Positions 1-8,507 of a DNA stretch of 64,000 nt are shown one piece after another. Source of the stretch: Cognatundibacterium crateris (GTDB taxonomy: Bacteria; Pseudomonadota; Gammaproteobacteria; Burkholderiales; Burkholderiaceae_D). Where the stretch lies: contig NZ_JAABOS010000004.1 of NCBI RefSeq assembly GCF_010078235.1, positions 55,815-119,814 of the forward strand. Direction: 5' to 3'. Position 1 is the first letter of the stretch. Each line of letters starts with the position of its first letter. A model generated the notes under the pieces. It made no database searches. It worked only from the letters and a program-made list of their open reading frames with translations, and was not told the origin of the DNA. A program made the translations under genes and the position numbers.

Positions 1-658
1 GCAGCGCAGGCAGGTGCAGCAGGTAAGAACGGTGTACGCGGATGAACTGAGCCGGATCTAACTGTGCTTCCAGATCGGACAGGCTTTGCGTTTTCATCCA
101 GGATTTCTGGCCGGCGTGGATCAGGATGTAATCGTCCTGGGCCTCAATAAAATCGATGTCTGCAATTGGTACCACATGCGTTTGCCCGCGGTCGCGTATC
201 AACAGACGTTGTGTTTGCGCGGTCTGTGCTGCCAGCATGCCTGGCAAGCCTGTTGCAGTCTGTGCCTTGGCCGTAGCGGGTGCATCACTGCGACCACTGA
301 TCAGCTTCCTGGCCTTGCTCAGCGCCTCATTGAAACGTTGTTGCGAATAAGGCTTGAGCAGGTAGTCGATCGCATGCAAATCGAAAGCACGCAGCGCGTA
401 CTGGTCGTAAGCGGTAGTGAAAATCACGCCATGCTGGCGGCCCGTGGTTTCCAGTACGTCGAGTCCGGTCAGTTCTGGCATTTGGATATCGAGAAACACC
501 AGGTCAGGCTGCAGATTGGCGATGGCATCCACCGCCTCGGTTCCGGTTTCACATTCTGCGACTATATGCAGATCGCTATGCGGTTTCAGGTATTCTGTGA
601 TCAGGCGTCGCGCCAGATCTTCATCATCGGCAATGACGACACGTAAGGGCTCATTCAT
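1..658 (-). CDS. LytTR-family response regulator (3' end outside window)
   Basis: DNA-binding response regulator of a two-component system, cytoplasmic. Translating the minus strand from the ATG at 658 gives an N-terminal receiver domain with the acidic pair in VVIADDED, the phospho-acceptor Asp in LVFLDIQMP, and the conserved Lys in YLLKPYS. A linker and then a LytTR DNA-binding domain follow, with DFIEAQDDYILIH and FIRVHRSYLL motifs. The C-terminus lies beyond base 1. The start overlaps the 3' end of the upstream histidine kinase gene by 8 bases (the kinase stop is at 651-653), so the two are probably translationally coupled. The family (LytR/AlgR/YpdB) usually binds direct repeats upstream of envelope or nutrient-responsive genes. 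The target here is unknown, although the adjoining LiaF-like genes are plausible. Confidence 0.93.
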   Translation of the reverse strand, partial: MNEPLRVVIADDEDLARRLITEYLKPHSDLHIVAECETGTEAVDAIANLQPDLVFLDIQMPELTGLDVLETTGRQHGVIFTTAYDQYALRAFDLHAIDYLLKPYSQQRFNEALSKARKLISGRSDAPATAKAQTATGLPGMLAAQTAQTQRLLIRDRGQTHVVPIADIDFIEAQDDYILIHAGQKSWMKTQSLSDLEAQLDPAQFIRVHRSYLLHLPAL

Positions 659-1715
659 ACGCTAACTCCAGCGGTAAGGCAATTTCGATTAAAAATTCTG
701 TCTCAGTCCGGCTCCAGCTGACGCGGCCTTGGTCCGCATACAGCGCCGCAAAGCGTTGCTTCAGGTTTTGCAAACCTAAACCATTTCCTTTGCCGGGCAG
801 GTCTTGCTGGGCTACCGGATTTCTGACTTGCAGATGCAGCCAGCCAGCCTGAGCCTGTATCCTGACCTGAATTTCACCACCCTGACGCAGATTCCGTATG
901 CCGTGCTTGATGGCGTTTTCCAGCAAGGGTTGGAGGATCATGGGCGGGATCAGCGCGGCTCGCGCCAGTTCATCGACTTGAATGCTGCTCTGCAGTTTTT
1001 TTCCAAAGCGGATTTTTTCTACTGCCAGAAATTGTTCGCACAACTCAGTCTCTTGCTGTACTGTGATTTTTTCTTTTTCGGACAAACTTAGCGTCAGACG
1101 GAAAAAATCGGCCAGCGCTATCGTCATCTCGCGCGCTGCCGCCGGATCGATGGCAGTCAGGGCGCTGATGGAATTCAGGCTATTGAACAGGAAATGCGGA
1201 TCTATCTGAGAACGCAATACCTGCAGTTCTGCGTCACGTGCCAGTAGCCTCGCGTCTGCTTCACTGCGCTCGGCTGCATGCATATGGTCCAGCGCGATCA
1301 ACACATCGTAAGCAAACAGATTCAGCAAATAAAGCGCGAATGCGATGCCAAAAATAATCAAGCTAACATGCTCATCCAGACTGACCGCGAATGCCTCTTC
1401 ATACAGGCTATGCAGGATTTGCAGCCACAGATTGCTGATCAGTACACAGGCCAGCGCAGAAAGAAAAGCAGCGCTGACAAAGATCAGGAAGGCCAGATAG
1501 ACAGCGCGTTTGTGATGCGGAAAGATGCGGCAAATATAGTAGGCAGAGGTAGACAGAAAACTGTAGATAACGACGACTGGTATCAGGAACAGCAAGGCTT
1601 GTGACCAGTTGGCATACGCCATCGTCACCATCAGTCTCGCAAGTAATAGCGTGAGTAACAGCCAAATCATGGCGTACCACAGAAAACGTCTGGTGTCTGA
1701 CAAGAGTGGATGCAT
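651..1715 (-). CDS. LytS/YpdA-type sensor histidine kinase
   Basis: Membrane histidine kinase of the His_kinase (PF06580) family that pairs with LytTR regulators. About four hydrophobic segments occupy residues 10-155 with no recognisable periplasmic sensor domain. The kinase core follows: phospho-acceptor His in QIDPHFLFNSLNSISAL, N-box LENAIKHG and G-box GNGLGLQNL. The ATG at 1715 is preferred to a GTG three codons upstream, although neither has a clear ribosome binding site. The gene overlaps the regulator gene by 8 bases. A hairpin at 1806-1841 separates it from the LiaF-like gene, so it may have its own promoter or be read through at reduced level. Confidence 0.92.
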   Translation of the reverse strand: MHPLLSDTRRFLWYAMIWLLLTLLLARLMVTMAYANWSQALLFLIPVVVIYSFLSTSAYYICRIFPHHKRAVYLAFLIFVSAAFLSALACVLISNLWLQILHSLYEEAFAVSLDEHVSLIIFGIAFALYLLNLFAYDVLIALDHMHAAERSEADARLLARDAELQVLRSQIDPHFLFNSLNSISALTAIDPAAAREMTIALADFFRLTLSLSEKEKITVQQETELCEQFLAVEKIRFGKKLQSSIQVDELARAALIPPMILQPLLENAIKHGIRNLRQGGEIQVRIQAQAGWLHLQVRNPVAQQDLPGKGNGLGLQNLKQRFAALYADQGRVSWSRTETEFLIEIALPLELAYE

Positions 1716-1805
1716 AGTGTACACAATAGTTAGCTAGTGAGACGCAAAGCTGAACAGTGGCGAAGTGATAGCTGCAAATTGAGAGCCACAAAATGACAGC
1801 AGCAA

Positions 1806-1841
1806 AATGCCACCATCTGCCGTGAGGATGATGGTGGCATT
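1806..1841 (-). terminator. Hairpin after the LiaF-like gene
   Basis: A perfect 12 bp inverted repeat (1806-1817 and 1830-1841, arm AATGCCACCATC) with a 12-base loop, 13 bases past the stop of the LiaF-like gene. On the minus strand it is followed by TTTTGCTGC, so the U tract is short. It is probably a weak terminator or an attenuator between the membrane-protein genes and the kinase/regulator pair. Confidence 0.6.
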
Positions 1842-1854
1842 GCCTGGTGCATTT

Positions 1855-2547
1855 TCAGTTACTGATTTCCACTCCACCCATGATGGCATATCCCTGGATG
1901 TAGAGCTTCTTACTTTTATCCATAGGCGGTACGGTTTTATCTTCGATACCGCCCAACAGTGGCACGCCTTGTGAAACCACGGTCCAGTCATTTGGTACAC
2001 GTACGGTAATGCCGCCCCAAATCGCAAACACATTCAATACTGCTTCAGACTGTATCGAGGCGCCGCGCATATCCAATTCTATGCCCCCCATCACTGCAGT
2101 CAGTTCACCGCCTTTGAAGTCAGGCGAAGCATTATTGATTTTGGCACCACTCATCATGGCAGACACATTGCAGATATTTTGTGGTGATTGTTCCGGATTA
2201 AGCTGATTCACATTATTTTCAGTAATCAAGCGGTCTTTAAAGATGACGGCCATACCACCGGCGATCAGAAAGATTGGCCACCAGTTACGCATACGGAAGT
2301 CAATAATTCCCATGTGCTGTAAAGTCATCGCTGCTCCTACGGCGATAAACATACCGCCGATCAGGTGTCCGGAAACGGTATCGCTGCGTGAAATTTTCAA
2401 AGCACCGACGGCAATGAATACCATAGGCCAGAAGTGGAAAATATTGAGCGTGTTGAAAATGTTCAGATTATCGAGCAAGGCTAAGGCACCGAAGATCATC
2501 AGTATGGCACCGAATACCAGGCGGTTTTGTGGGTTACGTTGGCGCAT
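1855..2547 (-). CDS. LiaF/YvqF-like membrane protein
   Basis: A 230-residue protein resembling the LiaF family of envelope-stress modulators. Four hydrophobic segments lie in residues 8-125, the first being the LiaI-LiaF-like type (LVFGAILMIFGALALLDNL). A soluble C-terminal domain (about residues 140-230) has the repeated beta pattern of the family: ELTAVMGGIELDMRGA, then VFAIWGGITVRVPNDW, then AIMGGVEIS. In Gram-positive bacteria LiaF restrains the LiaS kinase. Here the gene sits directly upstream of a kinase/regulator pair on the same strand, but the kinase is LytS-type rather than LiaS-type, so regulation by contact is only inferred. AGGAG lies 7 bases before the ATG. Confidence 0.8.
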   Translation of the reverse strand: MRQRNPQNRLVFGAILMIFGALALLDNLNIFNTLNIFHFWPMVFIAVGALKISRSDTVSGHLIGGMFIAVGAAMTLQHMGIIDFRMRNWWPIFLIAGGMAVIFKDRLITENNVNQLNPEQSPQNICNVSAMMSGAKINNASPDFKGGELTAVMGGIELDMRGASIQSEAVLNVFAIWGGITVRVPNDWTVVSQGVPLLGGIEDKTVPPMDKSKKLYIQGYAIMGGVEISN

Positions 2548-2607
2548 GATGCGACTCCTGTCGAAGATAAAGTTCAGTCAGAAATGAAGAATGAGTTAAG
2601 TCGGGGA

Positions 2608-2964
2608 TTACTGGCGGGGTGCGGACATCGCAATCACCAGGTGACGCAGTCCTACACCTATAATCAGCACAGGCCAGCTGGTGCGGAAAGTCCAGCCCCA
2701 CAATTGTTCTGCGGAGGCAAACAGCCAGAACGCTAAAACGATTTGAAATACGCCATTGGCACGATCTTCGGGATTTTCGCGGGAAAACAGATTGATGACG
2801 CCTGCTAATGCAATCATCGCTGGCGCAACATACCACCATTCGAGTGCGTTGATCATATCCATGCGGTCAAGCAGGAACAGGCTGCCGATGACGATCATCG
2901 TCAGACCTATCATCAGGCTATTCGATTTGTTACCAGACTTAGTATTGACTTGCTGAGTATCCAT
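2608..2964 (-). CDS. Small LiaI/DUF5668-like membrane protein
   Basis: A 118-residue membrane protein with three to four hydrophobic helices, the first being NSLMIGLTMIVIGSLFLLDR, like the LiaI-LiaF transmembrane region found in the next gene. It lacks the C-terminal soluble domain of that gene and is probably a paralogous short partner. The ATG at 2964 is chosen over one 15 codons upstream because TAAGGAG lies 6 bases before it. It is 60 bases upstream of the LiaF-like gene and probably co-transcribed with it. Confidence 0.75.
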   Translation of the reverse strand: MDTQQVNTKSGNKSNSLMIGLTMIVIGSLFLLDRMDMINALEWWYVAPAMIALAGVINLFSRENPEDRANGVFQIVLAFWLFASAEQLWGWTFRTSWPVLIIGVGLRHLVIAMSAPRQ

Positions 2965-3226
2965 GTTGATCTCCTTAGTATTGGGTGCGCTCGTTTGTTT
3001 TTCTGACATGTTCAGAATAGAGCAGGCTGATCAGTCTGTCTTGTGTTGATCGGCGAATGACGGCGGCTGGTCGGTGAATGACGCCGGGAGGCAGAAACAG
3101 TGTTGATTTTCGCTGTGAAAGCAGTGATGCAGGCGGATTCTGGCAGATGCGCCGTTCCCAAGTCGGGTGGCGCTCAGCAGCCAGTATATTGCGCTGCAAG
3201 TGCAGCGCAATTGAGGAGATTGGGGT

Positions 3227-3598
3227 TTAGCTCAGCAGTAAAACAAATTCATCGGCCTGGCGCACCGTACGTTTGGTTTCCACACCAAATGCATTGTGAG
3301 TCTCCTGTACGATGAAGTCGTTAGAGCCTCGGGTGCAATACAATAATCCGCGGAAATTGGTGCCCAGATAAGTGAAAGGGGCCAGTTTAGTTTTGACCGG
3401 CGTATCGTCACCGATCAGTGCCCTGAGTTTACGCTCCACGTCGTACAGGCTTTTTTCCTGAATAGTCACCATGCCGCCCTTAGGGTTAGGAAAGCTGGTA
3501 TCGAAACTGGGGCTTTGTCCCATCGGGTTTTTGAACGTGATTTTGACGCCAAGTTTGAGAAATTTAGACACTGCTGTGAAGTCGTTTTTATCGTACAT
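3227..3598 (-). CDS. Hypothetical protein (123 aa)
   Basis: I do not recognise the family. The protein starting at the ATG at 3598 (AGGGAT 6 bases upstream) is soluble, mixed alpha/beta and basic, with no signal peptide or membrane segment. An FDTSFPNPKGG segment near residue 32 and a single Cys in GLLYCTRGSN are the notable points. A longer version starting at 3718 would add a low-complexity stretch and lacks a ribosome binding site. Neighbouring genes do not suggest a role. Confidence 0.6.
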   Translation of the reverse strand: MYDKNDFTAVSKFLKLGVKITFKNPMGQSPSFDTSFPNPKGGMVTIQEKSLYDVERKLRALIGDDTPVKTKLAPFTYLGTNFRGLLYCTRGSNDFIVQETHNAFGVETKRTVRQADEFVLLLS

Positions 3599-3739
3599 AG
3601 TCTGATCCCTTAGCCTGTTTCTGAGCACCTCAAACGGTTGACTTTGGCGCTGAAACGATGATGCAGTCAGCTTGCCAGAAATACGCCCGGCTGACAATCC
3701 GGCTGCGCAAACTGCCACAGTTTGCTGCAGATTTGTTGT

Positions 3740-4669
3740 TTAGGGACTGGCGAGTACCTGGGATCTCCAGGCTGCATAAGTGGTCGGCACATTTTGATCT
3801 GGCACGAGCAGCTCACGCATTTTTTCTGTCAGCGTTTCCAGGTCTTGCTCTGTGGCGGGGCCGGGCAGGCTGTCCAGTGATGCAGCAATGCTTAGCCAAG
3901 GTAATTCCGGCTGTATTTGCTGTAAGCGGCTGGCTCGCTGTTGCAGCACTGTCTGTTCGAGTGTTTGCTGACTGGCGTACACGATCAGGTTATAACTGTC
4001 GGGAGAACGGGCCCAGCAGACCTCGGTAAATTGGCTGCGTAAGCTATTCAGCATGTGGGCGATGCTGCTGGGTTTGCCCCAGACATTGGCCACCAGCATG
4101 CCTTGTGGGCGCAAATGCTGCTGGCAACTGCGGTAAAACTCTGCTGTATTCAATGCCGGAACCAGGCCTTGTTTGTCATAAGCATCCAGAAAAATCACAT
4201 CCACCTGTTGCGTCATCGCAGGCAGATAGCTTGCGCCGTCTGCCTGTATCACTTGCAAACGGGCGTCACCGGCGGGCAGTGCAAAGGCGTCACGCAGTGC
4301 AATCACATCCGGATTGATTTCCAACGCAGTGATGTGCGAATCTGGCAGATGAGTCAGTATATGTTTGACCAGCGAGCCGCCACCCAGACCGATCAGCAAA
4401 AACTCGCGCGGCTGTTCCTGAAACAAACGAAATCCCATCATCCATTGCGAATATGCGCACAGTAATGCATCTGGCTGCTCCATATGCATCACACTTTGCA
4501 TGCATTTGGGCGTCAGATACATCATTCTGAGCGGCGCATCATCCAGCACAAAGGCCTTACCATCACTGGTTTTGGCCAGCGTGCGCAGGCGCTTCTGATG
4601 GGCCTGCTCAGCCGGATCAGGCGAGCTGTTTAAAAATAGCTGACTTAAACTTGGTCTGCGGTTTGCCAT
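3740..4669 (-). CDS. Spermidine synthase-like protein
   Basis: A 309-residue cytoplasmic protein with the Rossmann-type fold of polyamine aminopropyltransferases. It shows LLIGLGGGSLVKHIL (nucleotide-binding glycine loop), ITALEINPDVIAL (acidic end of strand 2), VIQADGASYL and VDVIFLDAYDKQGLVP. True spermidine synthases have DxxDPxGPAxxL at the last position, which binds the diamine. Here it is DAYDKQGLVPAL, so the amine-binding half is altered and the substrate is uncertain. It lies 21 bases upstream of nothing on its own strand that would define a pathway; the ParB-like gene ends 21 bases before its start. An S-adenosylmethionine-fold protein of unknown substrate is the safe call. Confidence 0.78.
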   Translation of the reverse strand: MANRRPSLSQLFLNSSPDPAEQAHQKRLRTLAKTSDGKAFVLDDAPLRMMYLTPKCMQSVMHMEQPDALLCAYSQWMMGFRLFQEQPREFLLIGLGGGSLVKHILTHLPDSHITALEINPDVIALRDAFALPAGDARLQVIQADGASYLPAMTQQVDVIFLDAYDKQGLVPALNTAEFYRSCQQHLRPQGMLVANVWGKPSSIAHMLNSLRSQFTEVCWARSPDSYNLIVYASQQTLEQTVLQQRASRLQQIQPELPWLSIAASLDSLPGPATEQDLETLTEKMRELLVPDQNVPTTYAAWRSQVLASP

Positions 4670-4690
4670 CGGTGTTCTATCGGGAGTTGT

Positions 4691-5578
4691 TTATGCCTGT
4701 GCTTGCTGTAAAGCGCTGCGCAACTGCTCAATTTCATCTTTCAGGCGCTGGTTTTCTGTTTCCAGCTCACGCAGACGTTGCTGCAATTCCTGCTGTGGAG
4801 CCGCAGGATGGCCTGCAGTTGCAATTAAGCCAGTCTCTGCCGTGCTCTGTGTTGTGTCGTTCTCCCAAGGTGGTGACTCCACTTCGGATGCTGACGTTTC
4901 TGGTTTAGGCTTAGCTTGCTGGCGCTGTACGCGGTTCTTTTCTCGCACTTGCCGCGCCACTTCCTGCAATTCCTTACGACCACCGGCAACCGCTGCTTTT
5001 TGTTCTTCTGCAGGCAGGCTGGCGATGGTGGCGGCCGCACTGATGGAGATACTGCCATCACGTACCGCCCTGACTAACTCCGGTGACGCAGCACGCTGGA
5101 TTTTTTCTATCTGCACTACTGCATGGCTGCTGATGCCTGCTACGCGTGCGATTTCCTGACGGCTTTGGGTCGGTTTGATCACAGGGATGGCCTGTTCGCT
5201 TTCCTGTTGCTCAGGCTCTGCACTGGTGGCCAGCTGTTGATTTTGTTGCTGGTTTCTGATGCTCAGAATTTCCTTCTTGCGCAAGGCCAGCATACCGCGC
5301 TGGAAATCAGACACACTGCGGCGTGCCAGATGATTATCGATCATCCACAACTGGACTTCTTCGATATTGGCAAAATGATCGTTTTGTACCACTTTGTAAG
5401 GTAACTGGTGCTTCTGGCAAATCGCATAGCGATTGTGGCCATCGATCAGCACATTGCCCCAGCATACCAATGCATCCCGGCAGCCTTCGGTCAACAGGCT
5501 GCGTTCCAGTGCTTCATATTCATGTTCTGTCAGTGGATCAATGTAGGCGCGTAATGCTTCGTGGATGACGATGCTCAT
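4691..5578 (-). CDS. ParB-N domain protein with coiled-coil tail
   Basis: A 295-residue protein with a ParB/sulfiredoxin-type N-terminal domain (residues 1-90; VLIDGHNRYAICQKHQLPY is the nucleotide-binding GxxR-like motif). A central helix-turn-helix-like region follows (SRQEIARVAGISSHAVVQIEKI, about 135-157), then a Lys/Gln-rich linker and a C-terminal coiled coil (LRELETENQRLKDEIEQL). It resembles the 'plasmid replication/partition related' proteins common on Burkholderiales chromosomes. No ParA, replication gene or parS-like array is nearby, so chromosome or plasmid partition is not supported by context. The start at 5578 is chosen because AAGGAT precedes it; an upstream start at 5623 has no such site. 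Confidence 0.75.
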   Translation of the reverse strand: MSIVIHEALRAYIDPLTEHEYEALERSLLTEGCRDALVCWGNVLIDGHNRYAICQKHQLPYKVVQNDHFANIEEVQLWMIDNHLARRSVSDFQRGMLALRKKEILSIRNQQQNQQLATSAEPEQQESEQAIPVIKPTQSRQEIARVAGISSHAVVQIEKIQRAASPELVRAVRDGSISISAAATIASLPAEEQKAAVAGGRKELQEVARQVREKNRVQRQQAKPKPETSASEVESPPWENDTTQSTAETGLIATAGHPAAPQQELQQRLRELETENQRLKDEIEQLRSALQQAQA

Positions 5579-5812
5579 AAAAATCCTTGCGGCAAAATCG
5601 TAGTTGGCTCCATGCGCCATCAATGCTCAGATTACTGATGGTGCGATGGGTAAAGCGAAAGGCCGCATTGTAGCCGAGAACCGCGTTCACCAGATCAGCC
5701 TGCGGCAATGATGTGTTAATTCAGAGGGGGAGGGGAAGTCGCGATCTGCCCCTCGTTTGTAAAAAGAACGAAAGGGCAGAAAGCAGGTACACAGGCTTGC
5801 GGGCCTGCTGTA

Positions 5813-6865
5813 TCAGGACTTGGTGGTTCTGGTTTTTTTAGCGGCAGGGGCAGTTTTTGCCTGCAGTTTAGCCGCTGGGAAAGGGAACTTCTGCGCTGGT
5901 TTCTGTGCGCTGGCATTTGCGACGGATGGAGCTGCAGTAGTGAGCTCAGGCGCGACGGGCTTAGCGACTGCTGGCTTAGTGGTTGCTGGCTTGGCGCTGG
6001 CGCGCTTGGCCACCGGTGTCACTGCTTTTGCTGCGGCTGTGGGCTTCGTTTGCGATACTGGACTGGGTGTCAGCTTGGCATCTGCGCTAACGCCGGTTTT
6101 GCTATCGGGTGCGACTTTCGTGGTATTGCTGGCGCTTGCAGATTGCGGCGTGGTTTTTTTAGAGGAGACGGCTGCTGTTTTGGCGGCCGGCTGCACTGAC
6201 TTTTTGACGGCTTTTTTGGGTGCTGTTTTGGGGCTGGGCGCTGTCTTAGCCGCTGTAGTAGTTTCTGCCGTCAGCAGGGATAACTGACTGGCTGGCGCTG
6301 GCGCCGGGTTTGCTACTGCAGCTGCGGGTGTGATATCAATTTCAGTCACACGCTCTTCTGCAATCGGTACCAGGGTCGTGGTCGCCTGCACCTGGGTGTT
6401 CAAAGGATTGCTGACGGTGATACTCAGGGTATCCGGTATCAGACTGGCTGGTACATTGAACACCGTATTGCTGTGAAAACTCAAGCCATGACCCTGATCA
6501 GCGAGTTGCTGTTCCAGCTGGTTTTTCCATTGACTGCCAGCCTGCTGCCACTGTTGCAGCCATTGTTCGCGGGTGTGAGCGCTAAATTGTTGCAGCGCTT
6601 GTCGATGGGCCAGCAAATGATCTGCGCGGGTTTGTGTACGCTGCTGGCTGAGCTCTAACCATTCCTGCGCATCTTTTGCTTGTAACAACTGCTGCGTAGT
6701 TTGACTGTAGTCATCGAGAGATTGACGCGCATATTGAAATTGCAGTGCAAGAATCTGCTCCAGACTTTGAAATGCGAATGCCGCACATCCTTGCAGTAGT
6801 GTAAATTGTTGGCTGAGCTGCTCTTGCGCAGCAGCAGCGGTGACATCGGGGTGTGGCAACGGCAT
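5813..6865 (-). CDS. Phasin with histone H1-like C-terminal tail (PhaF-like)
   Basis: A PHA granule-associated protein. Residues 10-135 are an amphipathic helical phasin domain (FQSLEQILALQFQYARQSLDDY; WLELSQQRTQTRADHLLAHR), which in the family coats polyhydroxyalkanoate granules. From about residue 190 to the end the protein is an Ala/Lys/Pro/Thr-rich tail with repeated PAAKTA-, KPA- and KKT-type units, ending in KTRTTKS. That layout matches Pseudomonas PhaF and related proteins that bind both granule and DNA. Family phasins are about 180 residues, so the tail nearly doubles the length. AAGGAG lies 6 bases before the ATG. A PHA synthase gene sits at 45220-47016. Granule tethering to the nucleoid is inferred from architecture. 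Confidence 0.85.
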   Translation of the reverse strand: MPLPHPDVTAAAAQEQLSQQFTLLQGCAAFAFQSLEQILALQFQYARQSLDDYSQTTQQLLQAKDAQEWLELSQQRTQTRADHLLAHRQALQQFSAHTREQWLQQWQQAGSQWKNQLEQQLADQGHGLSFHSNTVFNVPASLIPDTLSITVSNPLNTQVQATTTLVPIAEERVTEIDITPAAAVANPAPAPASQLSLLTAETTTAAKTAPSPKTAPKKAVKKSVQPAAKTAAVSSKKTTPQSASASNTTKVAPDSKTGVSADAKLTPSPVSQTKPTAAAKAVTPVAKRASAKPATTKPAVAKPVAPELTTAAPSVANASAQKPAQKFPFPAAKLQAKTAPAAKKTRTTKS

Positions 6866-7077
6866 GAAGCTCTCCTTCAGAGTAGGTAAGACGGTTCAGG
6901 CGGGCTGCGTCGGGCCAGAGTTTGATGATTGACGCATTGCAGCAATCCTGATTTTACTCTGGGAGTGCTTAAAAAGTCAGCAAATTATTTTGTATGAGCA
7001 TCTGGTTTTTTTGTATGCACAGCTTGCAGGGCAGGATGGCAGTTTATGGATGAACGGATCAACACAGGATGGAAAAG

Positions 7078-7461
7078 ATGCAGGACAGTTTAACCACATT
7101 ACAACAGTTACTCAGGGAATTTGCTGCTGAGCGCGATTGGGCGCAATTCCACTCACCGAAAAATCTTGCCGCTGCCTTGACGGTAGAAGCAGCCGAGTTA
7201 CTCGAAATTTTTCAGTGGTTGCCCAGCGGTGAGAAGGACACATTGAGCCCTGCGCAATATCAGGCGGCCGGACATGAAATGGCGGATGTATTGTGTTATT
7301 TGCTGATGGCAGCAGACCGACTGCAAATTGATCTGGTGGCCGTCACGCAGGAAAAAATCAGATTAAATGCCTTGAAGTACCCGGTTGCCAGGTTTGCAGG
7401 AAAATCCGATAAATACGATCAGGCCGGGCAGCCAGATACCTCACAGCATCAGGCGCAATGA
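7078..7461 (+). CDS. MazG-like nucleotide pyrophosphohydrolase
   Basis: A small all-helical dNTP pyrophosphatase (127 residues) of the MazG-like/RS21-C6 group, which hydrolyses non-canonical or excess (d)NTPs to NMP and PPi. Metal-binding acidic residues are in VEAAELLEIFQW (ExxE) and HEMADVLCYLLMAADRL (ExxD), the two half-motifs of the fold. KNLAAAL precedes them as expected. AGGA lies 8 bases before the ATG at 7078, so that start is preferred over the ATG at 7069, which overlaps the AGGA. It converges with the next gene, and their coding ends overlap by 13 bases. Confidence 0.87.
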   Translation: MQDSLTTLQQLLREFAAERDWAQFHSPKNLAAALTVEAAELLEIFQWLPSGEKDTLSPAQYQAAGHEMADVLCYLLMAADRLQIDLVAVTQEKIRLNALKYPVARFAGKSDKYDQAGQPDTSQHQAQ

Positions 7462-7895
7462 TGTAATTGCTGTTCCAGGCTATTTAAAAATGTCTGGTGA
7501 GGATACAGTTCAGGTGTGATGGCGAAGCCGCGCTGGTTCAGCCACGCGCAGGCTTGTTCCAGACTGCTACAGGATTGGTAACGTGGGTTTTCTGCCAGTC
7601 CGGCCTGACGGCGCATGACATCGAGATGCAATTTACTGGGCAAAATAAAGGCAACACAAACGCAGCCATTGGCAAACACCCAGTCACTCATGCTGGTGTA
7701 CGACTGCAGGGAATCCTGGGTCGACATTTCCCACATGGCACCGTGTGCTAATCCTGCCCAAGGCCTGTCCTTAGGCGCCTTGGCTTGCAATTCCGCGAAT
7801 ATAGCTTCTGTTCCCTGCTGATTAAAACTACCACCGAAAGTTCTGACCAGCACATCGCCGACCAGGTCAATCTGCCACTGACCGTGGATATTCAT
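7449..7895 (-). CDS. Hypothetical protein (148 aa)
   Basis: I do not recognise a named family with certainty. The protein begins MNIHGQWQIDLVGDVLVRTF and has an alternating beta/alpha pattern with GLAHGAMWEMSTQD and CVAFILPSKLHLDVMRRQ. This pattern recalls the small STAS-like or SpoIIAA-like proteins of proteobacteria that begin with an 'HGxWxI' strand. It has no signal peptide or membrane segment. The ATG at 7895 is preceded by GAAAG; a longer start at 7946 adds residues without supporting signals. Confidence 0.6.
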   Translation of the reverse strand: MNIHGQWQIDLVGDVLVRTFGGSFNQQGTEAIFAELQAKAPKDRPWAGLAHGAMWEMSTQDSLQSYTSMSDWVFANGCVCVAFILPSKLHLDVMRRQAGLAENPRYQSCSSLEQACAWLNQRGFAITPELYPHQTFLNSLEQQLHHCA

Positions 7896-8083
7896 GTTAC
7901 TTTCCCGACTCACTTTGTTAGACCGTAGTCTGGCAGTGTTTCCCAATCAAAACAAGTGAAAGTAATTGTTTTAAGTAAGACCGTCACGACCTGGCGTCAC
8001 TGGCGCGTCATAATTTTTCTATATCTTTGCGGCACCATTTCACGGCGATCCTCAGATCGTCTTTGCTCACTTCTTGAGTTCGT

Positions 8084-8488
8084 ATGAATCAGCCAGAAAA
8101 ACGCCAGTATCAACGCATACAATTTTTCCGTTTAGTCAAAGATCAGGAACTGATCCCAGTTTGGGTATTCAATAGCGTATCACCAGGCAGTAGCATTGCA
8201 GCTTTGGTGATAGATATGAGTGAAACTGGTATGCAGGTGCTGACCAGCGCCGAGGAAAAACCGGAAGCTATTCATTATTTCCTCAATTTTCTGTGCGATG
8301 AAGGAAATGCGCTGGATATTCCAGCCATGCAGGTAGAACGCGTTTGGTCAGAAAATGAGCAGGGCTTGTATGTCCGTAGCGGATTCAGGCTCGATGCTAT
8401 CGACAGACTGACGCTGGATCTGATGCAAGACAAAATGCATAAAAATCCAGTCGCCTTCATACGCTGCAGTCTGTCGCCGGCACAATGA
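8084..8488 (+). CDS. PilZ-domain protein
   Basis: A single-domain PilZ protein of 134 residues, a probable cyclic-di-GMP receptor. The two signature elements are present: the basic RxxxR-type motif near the N-terminus (KRQYQRIQFFR, residues 6-16) and DMSETGMQV (D/NxSxxG) about 38 residues later. The rest is the expected small beta-barrel. No partner domain is attached, and neighbours give no clue to the process controlled. The GGDEF cyclase encoded at 42010-44070 could be one source of ligand. Confidence 0.85.
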   Translation: MNQPEKRQYQRIQFFRLVKDQELIPVWVFNSVSPGSSIAALVIDMSETGMQVLTSAEEKPEAIHYFLNFLCDEGNALDIPAMQVERVWSENEQGLYVRSGFRLDAIDRLTLDLMQDKMHKNPVAFIRCSLSPAQ

Positions 8489-8507
8489 TCGCAGCTGCGC
8501 TTAGGGT

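Noticed and set aside
86..646. Long plus-strand frame at the left edge
   Set aside because: It is antisense to a clear LytTR response regulator that reads through the left edge on the minus strand.
3740..4669. Authentic spermidine synthase (speE)
   Set aside because: The DxxDPxGPAxxL amine-binding motif is altered and no polyamine gene is adjacent, so only a family-level call is made.
4691..5578. Plasmid origin or partition locus suggested by the ParB-like gene
   Set aside because: No ParA, replication initiator, iterons or parS-like sites nearby; the surrounding genes are chromosomal.
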